Numbered from the stretch's first letter, positions 1 through 7,619 are shown. The stretch is 41,668 bases of DNA from Oscillospiraceae bacterium (GCA_021769525.1 JAETSQ010000022.1:1-41668); one strand, 5' to 3'. The notes: generated from the letters alone by a model not told the origin. A program made the numbers and translations.

Positions 1-442
1 ACGCAAGTGAGTGCCTGGAGTCTTAGCTGGCAGAGCGGCGGCGAAGCCGCCGCAAGACCGCCGCCGCAGGCGGCGGCCCCGCAGGCCGCAGGCCGGAGGG
101 GGTACTATCCCCGAAGGGGATTATAAATAGCTCCGCAGGGATAAGAAGGTGTGGGGCGTTTGCCCCACCCTTTGGGAGGTCCAGGGGGAACCCCTGGTGG
201 GATTATCAAGGGCAAAGCCCTTGAGCCGTTCTTTCCCCCCTTTCTGTCGGCACAGAAAGGGGGTCCCCGCCGGATAGGCGCATGGGGGTAAAATGGGTGG
301 CCGCCAGCTATGAAAAAGTAAAATCCGGCAGTCGGGCAGCCTTCCGCGGAGGGAGTTTAGCTGAGACTCCAGGCAACCGCTTTCGCCCTTTGGAGGGCTA
401 AGCCCCCGCGGGGCGTGTAGGGCGTGACAAGCGGCACGCCGG
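1..442. repeat. Gene-free hairpin cluster with imperfect inverted-repeat ends
   Basis: No credible gene is seen here. The stretch is packed with short perfect stem-loops: 35-53 (GCGGCGGC arms, GAA loop), 58-76 (CCGCCGCC arms, GCA loop), 107-121 (ATCCCC, GAA loop), 151-168 (GTGGGGC), 181-197 (CCAGGGG, GAA loop), 207-223 (CAAGGGC, AAA loop), 236-263 (12-bp arms, loop CGGC), 385-398 and 402-414. An imperfect inverted repeat (TGCCTGGAGTCT at 12-23 against AGACTCCAGGCA at 364-375) encloses most of it, and TAGCTGGC at 24-31 pairs with GCCAGCTA at 303-310. This could be a non-autonomous repeat element, a structured RNA or stacked terminators; the sequence alone does not decide. It lies just 3' of the ROK kinase gene. 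Confidence 0.6.
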
Positions 443-1387
443 TCAGTTCATGGCAAGGCCCGCCGCGCCGATGATGCCGGCGCTGTTGCCCAGCTGGGCG
501 ATGACGATGCTGCACCGGTCGGCGAAGAGATGGTGGTAGACCATCTGCCGCACCCGCTGCCGCAGGGGGATCAGCAGCTTTTCCCCCTGGGCGCAGATGC
601 CGCCGCCGATGACCATAGCGTCCGGCTCCAGGATGTTGATGAGATTGCTCACCCCGAAGGCAAGATAGTTTAAATACTGGTCCACCACCGCGATGGCGGT
701 GGGGTCCCCGGCGTCCCGCCCGTCGAAGGGGGTCTTGCCGTTCACCTTGAAGATGTCTCCCTCGCAGAGCTTCCAAAGGAGGCTTTCCGGGTGGGCGGCC
801 ATGGCCTCCTGGGTCTGGGTGATGAGGGCGGTAGCGGAGGCGTAGGCCTCAAAGCAGCCCCGGTGTCCGCAGGTGCAGGGACGGCCGTTGTACTGGATGA
901 CCATATGGCCCCCCTCGGCAGCCATGCCCCGGTCGCTGCCGTCAATGATGATCCCCACGCCGATGCCGGTGCCCAGGGTCACCATCACCGAGCGGCGGCT
1001 CCCGCGGGAGGCCCCGGCGATGGATTCCGCGTAGGCGGCCACGTTGGCGTCGTTACCCAGCTTTACCGGCTTTCCCCCCAGGCAGCGGCTGAGGTTTTCC
1101 GCCATGGGGTCGTTGGTGAGGTTCAGGTTGCCGGAAAAGCGGTTGATCCCCGCCACCGGGTCGATGTAGCCGGGGGCGCCCATCCCCACGCCGGCCAGCT
1201 CCGGGACGGTGAGCCCGGCCTTTTGGGCGCTTTCCTCCACCACCTGGGCGATGGCGGCGGCCAGGGTCGGTCCGTCCACCCCTTTGGGGGTGGGGGCGGT
1301 GGCGGTGGTCAGGATGTGGTATTCCTCATCCACGATGCCGGCGGCGATGTTGGTGCCGCCCAGGTCCACTCCGCAGTATTTCTTCAT
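443..1387 (-). CDS. glcK: ROK-family glucokinase
   Basis: A 314-residue sugar kinase of the ROK family, expected to phosphorylate glucose (or a related hexose) with ATP in the cytoplasm. The N-terminal phosphate-binding motif DLGGTN is at residues 8-13, the catalytic aspartate is in GND (Asp113), a second ATP loop GTGIG is at 139-143, and the ROK signature with its zinc-binding CxCGxxGC cluster (Cys171, Cys173, Cys178) follows Glu158 and His161. Length is normal for bacterial glucokinases. The ATG is preceded by AAGGAGGG at good spacing. It begins 15 nt after the stop of the upstream pseudouridine synthase, so the two are probably co-transcribed. Exact sugar specificity (glucose, fructose, N-acetylmannosamine) cannot be told from sequence, but the overall pattern fits glucokinase best. 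Confidence 0.9.
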   Translation of the reverse strand: MKKYCGVDLGGTNIAAGIVDEEYHILTTATAPTPKGVDGPTLAAAIAQVVEESAQKAGLTVPELAGVGMGAPGYIDPVAGINRFSGNLNLTNDPMAENLSRCLGGKPVKLGNDANVAAYAESIAGASRGSRRSVMVTLGTGIGVGIIIDGSDRGMAAEGGHMVIQYNGRPCTCGHRGCFEAYASATALITQTQEAMAAHPESLLWKLCEGDIFKVNGKTPFDGRDAGDPTAIAVVDQYLNYLAFGVSNLINILEPDAMVIGGGICAQGEKLLIPLRQRVRQMVYHHLFADRCSIVIAQLGNSAGIIGAAGLAMN

Positions 1388-1402
1388 AGGGAAGGCCCTC
1401 CT

Positions 1403-2365
1403 TTACTGATCACTCTTTCTTAAAAACAGCGGCAGCTCACCGATGGTTTCCGCTGCCGGGAAATCCAGCCATTCCTCCCGCCAGACCAGGCCATAGCGCT
1501 CCATCACCCGCCGGAGATCGGCAGGGAAGGGGGCGGCGGCGGAGATCTCTTCCCCGGTGATGACGTGGGGGAAGCGCACCAGCCCGCAGTGGAGGGCCTG
1601 GCGGGAAAGCCCCGGCTCCTCCCGCCCGCCGTAGAAGACATCCCCCAGCAGGGGCAGCCCCAGGTGGGAAAGGTGCACCCGTATCTGGTGGGTGCGCCCG
1701 GTGTGAAGGACAAAGCCCACCAGGGAGACACCCCCGGCTTCGGCCAGGAGGTGGAATTCGGTGCGGGCCTCCTGGCCCTCCGGGTGGACGATGCGGCGCA
1801 TCTCCAGGGGCTCCTCCCGCAGGATGGGCAGGTCGATGAGGCCGTCCGGGAAGGGGAAGCTCCCCTCCACCAGGGCGAAGTACCGCTTTTTTACGGCCTT
1901 CCACAGCTTGCCGGCGGCGAACCGGTTCTTGGCCGCCGCCACCGCTCCGGTGGTGTCCTTATCCAGGCGGTTGATGGCCCGGAAGGAGGTGATGCCCCCC
2001 TGCTTGGCGCAGTGGGCGGCATAGACGGAGGAAAGGGTGCCGTAAATATGTCCTCCGGACTGGTGGCAGGGCATACCGGCGGGCTTATCGTAGACGATGA
2101 CGTCCTCATCCTCATAAAGGATAGGCACCGGGATGTCGCAGGTGGGCATACGTTTGGCTTCATCCGGGAGGTTGATCTCCAGCAGATCGCCGGGGGAGAG
2201 AAGGTCCACCGTGCGGATATGCTCCCCGTTCCGGAGGAGCCCCAGGGGGAGCTTCCGCAGGGCGGTGAGCATCCGGCCGGAAAAGCCTTCCTGCCGTAGG
2301 AACTGTTCTACGGTCCGTCCGCCGTCCGCCGGGGGAATGCGGTAGTGGATGGTGCGCAAGGACAT
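1403..2365 (-). CDS. RluA-family pseudouridine synthase
   Basis: A 320-residue RNA pseudouridine synthase that isomerises uridine in rRNA or tRNA. An S4-like RNA-binding region lies at about residues 12-65. The catalytic domain starts near 78 with the segment PILYEDEDVIVYDKPAG and carries the RluA active-site motif as NRLDKDTTG (Asp135), an accepted variant of HRLDxxTSG, followed later by GRTHQIRVHL. The open frame extends upstream to 2464, but I chose the ATG at 2365 because GGAGGGG lies just before it and the family N-terminus aligns there; the extra 33 residues would include promoter DNA. Likely first gene of a two-gene unit with the ROK kinase. The RNA target (RluD-, RluC- or YlyB-type) cannot be assigned. 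Confidence 0.88.
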   Translation of the reverse strand: MSLRTIHYRIPPADGGRTVEQFLRQEGFSGRMLTALRKLPLGLLRNGEHIRTVDLLSPGDLLEINLPDEAKRMPTCDIPVPILYEDEDVIVYDKPAGMPCHQSGGHIYGTLSSVYAAHCAKQGGITSFRAINRLDKDTTGAVAAAKNRFAAGKLWKAVKKRYFALVEGSFPFPDGLIDLPILREEPLEMRRIVHPEGQEARTEFHLLAEAGGVSLVGFVLHTGRTHQIRVHLSHLGLPLLGDVFYGGREEPGLSRQALHCGLVRFPHVITGEEISAAAPFPADLRRVMERYGLVWREEWLDFPAAETIGELPLFLRKSDQ

Positions 2366-2435
2366 TCCCCTCCATTCTATCAGGCGCAAATCTGTAAAAA
2401 CCGGAGAAAAGCCGAGGGAATCTATACTTTTTCTT

Positions 2436-2464
2436 ATTTTACCACAGAAAAGGGCCCGGTTCAA
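2436..2464 (-). promoter_or_regulatory. Sigma-A promoter for the pseudouridine synthase-ROK unit
   Basis: On the minus strand a -35 box TTGAAC (2464-2459) and a -10 box TAAAAT (2441-2436) are separated by exactly 17 bp, about 70 nt upstream of the start codon at 2365. Its -35 box lies 3 bp from the -35 box of the divergent promoter at 2468-2496. Confidence 0.65.
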
Positions 2465-2467
2465 TCG

Positions 2468-2496
2468 TTGACAACAAGAAGAATATTTTTTAGAAT
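2468..2496 (+). promoter_or_regulatory. Sigma-A promoter for the PRD-domain gene
   Basis: A consensus -35 box TTGACA (2468-2473) and a -10 box TAGAAT (2491-2496) are separated by 17 bp, 58 nt before the ATG at 2554. GAATATT occurs twice around the -10 region (2481-2487 and 2493-2499), which might be a regulator site, although AT-rich sequence there could give this by chance. Confidence 0.75.
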
Positions 2497-2553
2497 ATTA
2501 CTATTGGTTTATATGAGGATGCAGGGAAAGTAATTTGGGAAGGAAGAGGCGTC

Positions 2554-2934
2554 ATGCGTCACACACTGGACCCGGAGATCATCCGCTGTCTGGATAACCT
2601 GACCCAGATGCAGAAGCTGACCCCTAAGGGGAGGAGGGACATCATCGTTCTTCTGGACCTCTTGGAGGTGGAATATGGCGTGAGTCTCACCTCCCGGCAG
2701 GCGGAGATGTTCATCAACCACCTGGCGGAGACGTTCCGCCGCCTGGGCCGGGGGGAACCGGCGGAGCTGATGGAAGCCACGACAGCCGGACAGATCCGCA
2801 GCTTTGGCGGCAGCGGTATCGTGGACCAGATGATGCGGGATTTCTGCCGCATCACCGGCAACCGTTTCCCTATCAGCGAGGAGGAGTACCTGAAGATGTA
2901 TCTTTCTTCGCTGCTGTCTTACGGAGACCGCTGA
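2554..2934 (+). CDS. Small stand-alone PRD-like domain protein
   Basis: A 126-residue protein of unknown role. It has no signal peptide or membrane segment. The stretch with FINHLAETFRRL (about residues 53-64) matches the core of PTS-regulation domains (PRD), where a conserved histidine followed six or seven residues later by arginine is phosphorylated by HPr or EIIB in antiterminators such as LicT and BglG. The second half, including FPISEEEYLKMYLSSLL, also fits the PRD fold, but no RNA-binding or HTH domain is attached. Stand-alone PRD proteins are known in Firmicutes. A GGAAGGAAG stretch precedes the ATG. It has its own strong promoter and is followed by a terminator, so it is monocistronic. 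The PRD call is a motif-level inference; HPr kinase is encoded elsewhere in this window. Confidence 0.65.
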   Translation: MRHTLDPEIIRCLDNLTQMQKLTPKGRRDIIVLLDLLEVEYGVSLTSRQAEMFINHLAETFRRLGRGEPAELMEATTAGQIRSFGGSGIVDQMMRDFCRITGNRFPISEEEYLKMYLSSLLSYGDR

Positions 2935-2948
2935 AAGACGGAAAGCAG

Positions 2949-2988
2949 CGGCCTTTCTTTTCCGGGAGGGAAAGGGAGGGCCGTTTTT
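2949..2988 (+). terminator. Rho-independent terminator after the PRD gene
   Basis: A 15-bp stem allowing G-U pairs (2949-2963 with 2969-2983), a 5-nt loop and then TTTTT, 14 nt after the stop codon of the PRD-domain gene. Confidence 0.85.
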
Positions 2989-3031
2989 CTTATTCCCGCG
3001 GCTTCGGTGCTTTTCCGAGGAAAAACCGCAC

Positions 3032-3060
3032 TTGTCACCCCGCCCTCTTTCGTGTATAAT
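3032..3060 (+). promoter_or_regulatory. Sigma-A promoter upstream of the pncB cluster
   Basis: TTGTCA (3032-3037), a 17-bp spacer and a perfect TATAAT (3055-3060), 38 nt before the GTG start at 3099. Probably drives the membrane-anchored unknown and perhaps pncB and the genes after it. Confidence 0.8.
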
Positions 3061-3098
3061 ATCCTTATAAATCGACAATACCAAGGAGGCAGCGACCT

Positions 3099-3599
3099 GT
3101 GAATCGAAGCGGAGCGAAGCTCACCCTTGTTTCGGTGCTTGTGATCCTGCTGGCAGTGCTTTTGGCGGCACTGCTGGCCTACCTGACCCCGGAGAGCGGG
3201 ACCGATGACGCCGACTGGACCCCCACCGTGGAGGAGGGCCGTCTTCCCGGCATGGAGGACGCCAGCATCAACAACGACGGGATGTACTTCTTCTACCAGG
3301 TGGGCAAGGAGGTCACCTTCCAGCGGCCCACCGCGCCGGGGACCATCTCCATCGAGAACACCCCCGGCAACCTCTACAACATGGAGGTGGAATATTACAA
3401 CGAGGAGCACGGGACCATCTACTATTCGCCCACCCTGGCTCCCGGCACCTACCTGCTGAAGGACAAGCTCTCGGTGGAGCTGCCGGAAGGCACCTACCAG
3501 GCGGAGGCCCGCATCCATATCCTGGACCCCAATACCGGGGAGGAGCAGGACGTTTTCACCGAGAATATCTCGGTGATCGTGAAGAATACACTTTTCTAG
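3099..3599 (+). CDS. Membrane-anchored extracellular protein of unknown function
   Basis: A 166-residue protein with a strongly hydrophobic N-terminal segment (residues about 8-28: leucine, valine and alanine rich) after a short basic start, followed by an acidic soluble domain of about 135 residues. There is no lipobox cysteine, so it is probably a single-pass anchored protein with its C-terminus outside. The soluble part contains alternating short beta-like segments (TFQRPTAPGTISIENTPG, VELPEGTYQAEARIHIL) suggestive of a small beta-sandwich. I do not recognise a family. The start is GTG, chosen because AAGGAGG lies 9 nt upstream and a sigma-A promoter lies just before that. It ends 36 nt before pncB and may share its transcript. 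Confidence 0.75.
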   Translation: MNRSGAKLTLVSVLVILLAVLLAALLAYLTPESGTDDADWTPTVEEGRLPGMEDASINNDGMYFFYQVGKEVTFQRPTAPGTISIENTPGNLYNMEVEYYNEEHGTIYYSPTLAPGTYLLKDKLSVELPEGTYQAEARIHILDPNTGEEQDVFTENISVIVKNTLF

Positions 3600-3635
3600 C
3601 GTTTATCCGGTGATTTACGAAAGGCGGTCTGGAGT

Positions 3636-5114
3636 ATGACAAAAGGGCTCTACCGGGACAGAAATCTCACCATGCTGGCGGATTTCTACGAGTTTACCAT
3701 GGCCAACGGCTACCTGGAAAGCGGGGCGGGGGACGGCAACGTGGTCTTCGATCTCTTCTTCCGCCGCGTTCCGGATGCAGGAGGCTTCGCCATCTTTGCG
3801 GGGCTGGAGCAGGTGATCCAGTACCTCCAGAACCTCCGGTTCACCGAGGAGGACATCGAGTACTTCCGGGGCCGCGGCTGCTTCGGGGAAAAATTCCTCC
3901 GCTACCTGCGGGATTTCCGCTTTACCTGCGATGTCTGGAGCATCCCGGAGGGCACCCCCATCTTCCCCAACGAGCCGGTGGTGACGGTGAAGGGGCCGCT
4001 GATCCAGGCCCAGCTGGTGGAGACCATGCTGCTGACCACCGTGAACTTCGAGACGCTGGTGGCCACCAAGGCCAACCGCATCGTCCGGGCGGCGGGGGAC
4101 CGGGCGGTGGTGGAGTTCGGCTCCCGCCGGGCCCAGGGATATGACGCCGCCATCCTGGGGGCCAGGGCCGCCTACATCGCCGGGTGCGCCGGCACCGCCA
4201 ATACCATCGCGGACCGGGAGTTCGGCATCCCCGCTCTGGGCACCATGGCCCACAGCTGGGTACAGGTCTTTCCCACCGAGTACGAGGCCTTCCGGGCCTA
4301 CGCCGAGACCTACCCGGATAACTGCACCCTTCTCATCGATACCTACAACACCCTGAAGTCCGGCATCCCCAACGCCATCCGGGTCTTTGACGAGGTGGTG
4401 GTGCCCAGGGGCTACCGGCCCAAGGGGGTGCGCATCGACAGCGGAGACCTGGCCTACCTTTCCAAAAAGGCCCGGCGGATGCTGGATGAGGCCGGGTATC
4501 CGGATGTGAAGATCATGGCCAGCAACTCCCTGGACGAGTACATCATCCGGGACCTCCTCCTCCAGGGGGCGGAGCTGGACATCTTCGGGGTGGGGGAGAA
4601 CCTCATCACCAGCAAGTCGGAGCCGGTGTTCGGCGGGGTGTATAAGCTCTGCGCCGTGGAGCGCCCCGACGGCGGCTGGGTCCCCCGCATCAAGATCAGC
4701 GAGACGGTGGAGAAGATCACCACCCCCGGCTTCAAACGGCTGTGGCGGTTCTACAGCCGGGAAAACGGCAAGGCCCTGGCGGATTACATCGCCCTGCGGG
4801 AGGAACCCCCGGTGGACGACAGCCGGGACATCACCATCTTTGACCCCAACGCCGTCTGGAAGCGCAAGACGGTCTACAACTACACCGCCAGGGAGCTGCT
4901 GGTGCAGGTCTTTGATAAGGGCCGCTGCTGCTACCGGTGCCCGCCCCTTTCGGAGGTTCGGGACTACTGCAAGGCCCAGCTGGATACCCTCTGGGACGAG
5001 AGCCTGCGGTTCGAGTACCCCCACCGGTACTATGTGGACCTGTCCCCAAAGCTCTGGCAGATGAAGCAGGAGCTGCTGGAAAAGGCCGGCGGCCCGGCGC
5101 CCAAGGAGGGCTGA
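3636..5114 (+). CDS. pncB: Nicotinate phosphoribosyltransferase
   Basis: A 492-residue enzyme of NAD salvage: it joins nicotinate and PRPP, with ATP hydrolysis, to form nicotinate mononucleotide. The family's opening block is present (LTMLADFYEFTMANGY, residues 11-26), then EFGSRRAQGYDAA (a central phosphoribosyl-binding block), GTMAHSWVQ with His206 (corresponding to the histidine that is autophosphorylated in the Salmonella enzyme), GVRIDSGDLAYL and FGVGENLITS near the PRPP phosphate site. The length is typical of the Firmicutes form. The start ATG has GGAG very close upstream. It is followed after a single base by a small unknown gene and then by uridine phosphorylase, giving a compact nucleotide-salvage group. 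Confidence 0.95.
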   Translation: MTKGLYRDRNLTMLADFYEFTMANGYLESGAGDGNVVFDLFFRRVPDAGGFAIFAGLEQVIQYLQNLRFTEEDIEYFRGRGCFGEKFLRYLRDFRFTCDVWSIPEGTPIFPNEPVVTVKGPLIQAQLVETMLLTTVNFETLVATKANRIVRAAGDRAVVEFGSRRAQGYDAAILGARAAYIAGCAGTANTIADREFGIPALGTMAHSWVQVFPTEYEAFRAYAETYPDNCTLLIDTYNTLKSGIPNAIRVFDEVVVPRGYRPKGVRIDSGDLAYLSKKARRMLDEAGYPDVKIMASNSLDEYIIRDLLLQGAELDIFGVGENLITSKSEPVFGGVYKLCAVERPDGGWVPRIKISETVEKITTPGFKRLWRFYSRENGKALADYIALREEPPVDDSRDITIFDPNAVWKRKTVYNYTARELLVQVFDKGRCCYRCPPLSEVRDYCKAQLDTLWDESLRFEYPHRYYVDLSPKLWQMKQELLEKAGGPAPKEG

Positions 5115-5115
5115 T

Positions 5116-5463
5116 ATGCCCTGTGTGCATGATTTCGGCATTGTGGAGGATGTGTCCGCCCTGCCGGAAGAGATACCCTGCGAGCCGGAAAAATACGGCT
5201 GTATCTGGATCGACGATGACTACCTGGACGACTGGTGGCCGCGGCTCGCGCTGCTCCCCACCTTTTTCCACACCCTGGACCGGCCGGAGCGGGGCCTTGC
5301 CCGGTACGGCATCACCCTCATCCCGCCGGAGTCCCTGCCCGGCCTGGAGGAGATCGTCTTATCCGACCGGCGGATCCGGACCGATGAGCAGCTTGTGGAG
5401 CTTTCCCGCGTCATCCGGGAAGCTATCGAGGGGAACAGGTACGTCATCCACTTTGGCGTGTAG
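5116..5463 (+). CDS. Small cytosolic protein of unknown function in the salvage cluster
   Basis: A 115-residue acidic protein with no membrane segment or signal. It begins MPCVHDFGIVEDV, has an acidic aromatic stretch (WIDDDYLDDWWP, near residues 31-42) and ends NRYVIHFGV. I do not recognise the family. The ATG lies one base after the pncB stop and its stop is 14 nt before the uridine phosphorylase start, so translation is probably coupled and a role linked to nucleotide or NAD salvage is plausible only by context. Codon use and GC match the neighbours, arguing for a real gene rather than an accidental frame. Confidence 0.8.
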   Translation: MPCVHDFGIVEDVSALPEEIPCEPEKYGCIWIDDDYLDDWWPRLALLPTFFHTLDRPERGLARYGITLIPPESLPGLEEIVLSDRRIRTDEQLVELSRVIREAIEGNRYVIHFGV

Positions 5464-5477
5464 AAAGGAGTTTACCC

Positions 5478-6239
5478 ATGGAAAAGATGTATCATGTAGG
5501 ATTTGACGACACCCACGGAGCAAAGTACGCCATCCTGCCGGGGGACCCCGGACGGGTGGACAAGATCGCCGCCTTCCTGGAGAACCCCCGCTTTTACTGC
5601 CAGAACCGGGAGTACACCACCTGGCTGGGGGAGCTGGAAGGGGAGAAGGTGCTGGTGATGTCCACCGGCATGGGGGGACCCTCCACCGCCATCGGGGTGG
5701 AGGAGCTGTACCAGACCGGGGTGCGGACCCTCATCCGCATCGGCACCTGCGGCGGTATGGCTACCCCGGTGATGGGGGGCGACCTGGTGGTGGCCAACGC
5801 CGCCATCCGCATGGAGGGCACCAGCAAGGAGTATGTCCCCATCGAATTCCCGGCGGTCTCCAATATTGAAGTGACCAACGCCCTGGTGGCGGCGGGGAAG
5901 GCCCTGGGGGTCCCCACCCACTGCGGCGTGGTGCAGTGCAAGGATTCCTTCTATGGGCAGCACAGCCCGGAGCGGATGCCCATGGGGGAGGAACTGATGC
6001 AGAAGTGGCGCTCCTGGATCATGGCCGGGTGCCTGGCCTCGGAGATGGAGAGCTCCGCTCTGTTCATCGTCTCCGCGGTGCTGGGGATACGGGCGGGCTG
6101 TGTCCTCAACGTCTGCTGGAACCAGGAAAGAAAGCGCCAGGGCCTCTCCGACCCGGAGTGCCACGATACCACCAAGGCCATCCAGGCGGCGGTGGAGGCG
6201 GTGCGCATCCTCATCCGGCAGGAGAAAGACGCAAAGTAA
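5478..6239 (+). CDS. udp: Uridine phosphorylase
   Basis: A 253-residue nucleoside phosphorylase of the PNP/UDP family, same length as the E. coli uridine phosphorylase; it would cleave uridine with phosphate to uracil and ribose-1-phosphate. The phosphate-binding GDPGR is at residues 22-26, a second phosphate loop STGMGGPS at about 62-69, RIGTCGG near 92-98, and the nucleoside-binding block EMESSALF near residues 194-201. The EMES-type block favours uridine over purine specificity, although the RIGTCGG loop also looks purine-phosphorylase-like, so broader specificity is possible. AAAGGAG stands before the ATG. Last gene of the pncB cluster; a strong terminator follows directly. Confidence 0.88.
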   Translation: MEKMYHVGFDDTHGAKYAILPGDPGRVDKIAAFLENPRFYCQNREYTTWLGELEGEKVLVMSTGMGGPSTAIGVEELYQTGVRTLIRIGTCGGMATPVMGGDLVVANAAIRMEGTSKEYVPIEFPAVSNIEVTNALVAAGKALGVPTHCGVVQCKDSFYGQHSPERMPMGEELMQKWRSWIMAGCLASEMESSALFIVSAVLGIRAGCVLNVCWNQERKRQGLSDPECHDTTKAIQAAVEAVRILIRQEKDAK

Positions 6240-6253
6240 ACAAAAAAACACAG

Positions 6254-6298
6254 CAGCGGCCCGCCGGACGAGGCTTTTCCGGTAGGCCGCTGTTTTTT
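6254..6298 (+). terminator. Rho-independent terminator after udp
   Basis: Outer stem CAGCGGCC (6254-6261) with GGCCGCTG (6285-6292), inner stem CCGGA with TCCGG, then TTTTTT. A run of A residues on the left side would also let it work from the other strand. Confidence 0.9.
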
Positions 6299-6301
6299 CC
6301 T

Positions 6302-6883
6302 ATGTATGACCAGGAGTTTGTCGCCACCTACACCTATGACGCGCTGAATCGTATCGTTTCCGAGACCAACCCCCTTGACGGGACCAAGACTTTCCGTTAT
6401 GCTAAGGATAGCCGCATTGTGGGCGTCACCGACCGGGGCGGCGTCCGTACCAGCTACAAGCTGGACGGCAACGGGAACATCGTGGAATCCATCGACGGCG
6501 AGGGCCACAGCAGCTTCTTCGAGTACGACGAGATGAACCGCTTGACCAAGGTGAAGCTGCGCCGCATCGACAAGATCCACGATGTGGACGAGATACAGGA
6601 GACCCTGTACACCTATGACCACCGGGGCCTGGTCAAGACCGAGGTCAACGCCGCCGGGGACGGCAAGGCGCTGATCTACGACGGCACCGGGGACCTCATC
6701 CGGATGGTGGACTGGGTGGGCGAGACCACCTTCGAGTACGACCTTCTGGACCGCCTCCTCAATGTCAACGACCACAACGGCCGGAATGTGAACTATGTCT
6801 ACGACAATGTGGGCAACACCATCGCCACCTAGTACCCCGACGGGACCCAGGCGGATTACTGGTACGACAGGGAGAACCAGATA
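6302..6883 (+). pseudogene. RHS/YD-repeat protein fragment with in-frame stop (5' part)
   Basis: This frame encodes consecutive RHS (YD) repeats: TYTYDALNRIVSETNPLDG, FFEYDEMNRLTKV, TYDHRGLVKTEV, TFEYDLLDRLLNV and VNYVYDNVGNTIAT. RHS proteins are large secreted or surface shell proteins that carry variable C-terminal toxins. Here there is no N-terminal part and no ribosome site: similarity starts right behind the udp terminator. A TAG at 6830-6832 breaks the frame, yet the same frame continues with YPDGTQADYWYDRENQ before GC content collapses near 6885. It is therefore a remnant cut at both ends. A second RHS fragment lies at 7670-8106 on the same strand, so the two probably come from one gene interrupted by the AT-rich segment between them. 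Confidence 0.85.
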
Positions 6884-6904
6884 TTAACAGGGGGGGTAGG
6901 CAAA

Positions 6905-7519
6905 ATGAAAAAATCTATCATTCTCTTGGCTTTATCAGTGTTTTTGCTAGGTGCAGATGTAAAATCCCCCTGGGAGAAGATTGCGGTATTAGATAAAGAA
7001 ATTCCGCTGCAAAGCGAGGTTCATGGAGTTTCTGTTAGTGCTGATGATGAAATTGCAATAGATTTTAATGATGGGACAGTTTATCTATATGACTGTAATC
7101 GGAAGTTTCTTTTAGGATATAAATTTCCACGGTTTTCTCCACAAACATATAATATTTCTTTTGACGAAGAGCAGAATCTTATAAATCATTTTGTTCCGAA
7201 TGGGAAGGAGCTTTATACATATAATAGAGAGGGTAAACTTCTCTCTAAAAAGACGATTAACAGTAAGGAAATGCACTATTATTCAGCTTCTAACGAATTA
7301 CACCGAACGGATTCAAATGGAGTGGTTTACAAAAAGGAGAAGGGTGATATTGTAAGAATATATCCTGATGGAACATCGGAAATCTTTTTTGAGGGATACA
7401 AAGCGCCCCAAAATGATTTTTTGCCAGCGTTATCTTTCGTACTGATTTTAATTATCATTATGGCATCCATATACAGGAAGATGCGTGTATCCTCATTAGA
7501 GTTCCGGCGATTAAAATAA
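6905..7519 (+). CDS. AT-rich orphan gene for a membrane-anchored beta-repeat-like protein
   Basis: A 204-residue protein with base composition (about one third GC) quite unlike its 60%+ GC surroundings, which points to horizontal acquisition. It begins MKKSIILLALSVFLLG, a probable signal peptide or anchor, and ends with a clear transmembrane segment (about residues 175-193, FLPALSFVLILIIIMASIY) plus a basic tail. The middle has repeated short strands such as GTVYLYDCNRKFLLGY and KELYTYNREGKLLSK that read like propeller blades. AGGGGGG precedes the ATG. It sits exactly where an RHS shell would carry its variable tip and immunity gene, so an immunity or cargo role is possible, but no family is recognised and the fold description is only an impression from strand spacing. 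Confidence 0.75.
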   Translation: MKKSIILLALSVFLLGADVKSPWEKIAVLDKEIPLQSEVHGVSVSADDEIAIDFNDGTVYLYDCNRKFLLGYKFPRFSPQTYNISFDEEQNLINHFVPNGKELYTYNREGKLLSKKTINSKEMHYYSASNELHRTDSNGVVYKKEKGDIVRIYPDGTSEIFFEGYKAPQNDFLPALSFVLILIIIMASIYRKMRVSSLEFRRLK

Positions 7520-7575
7520 AATCTGTTTTGAATGAACAGAAAGCCTTTAGGGTATTGTAAGCGTTTTTGTATACT

Positions 7576-7619
7576 TATAGCACACTGGCGGATCGAAAAC
7601 GGTCTGTCAGTGTGCTATA
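7576..7619. repeat. Long perfect hairpin with AAAA loop inside the RHS island
   Basis: Arms 7576-7595 and 7600-7619 pair over 20 bp (12 strict Watson-Crick pairs in the outer part, a few G-U pairs further in) around an AAAA loop. No T-run follows on either strand, so it is not a classic terminator. It sits between the AT-rich orphan gene and the second RHS fragment. The stretch from 7520 to 7669 holds no gene. Confidence 0.6.

Noticed and set aside
1-442. CRISPR array in the repeat-rich start of the window
   Set aside because: The hairpins differ from each other in sequence and spacing; there are no identical repeats with unique spacers and no cas genes.
2366-2464. 33-residue N-terminal extension of the pseudouridine synthase
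   Set aside because: Contains the -10 and -35 boxes of the gene's own promoter; a ribosome site lies before the later ATG at 2365.
3615-5141. 508-codon minus-strand frame opposite pncB
   Set aside because: Antisense shadow with Gly/Val/His-rich product and no motif; pncB on the plus strand has all family motifs.
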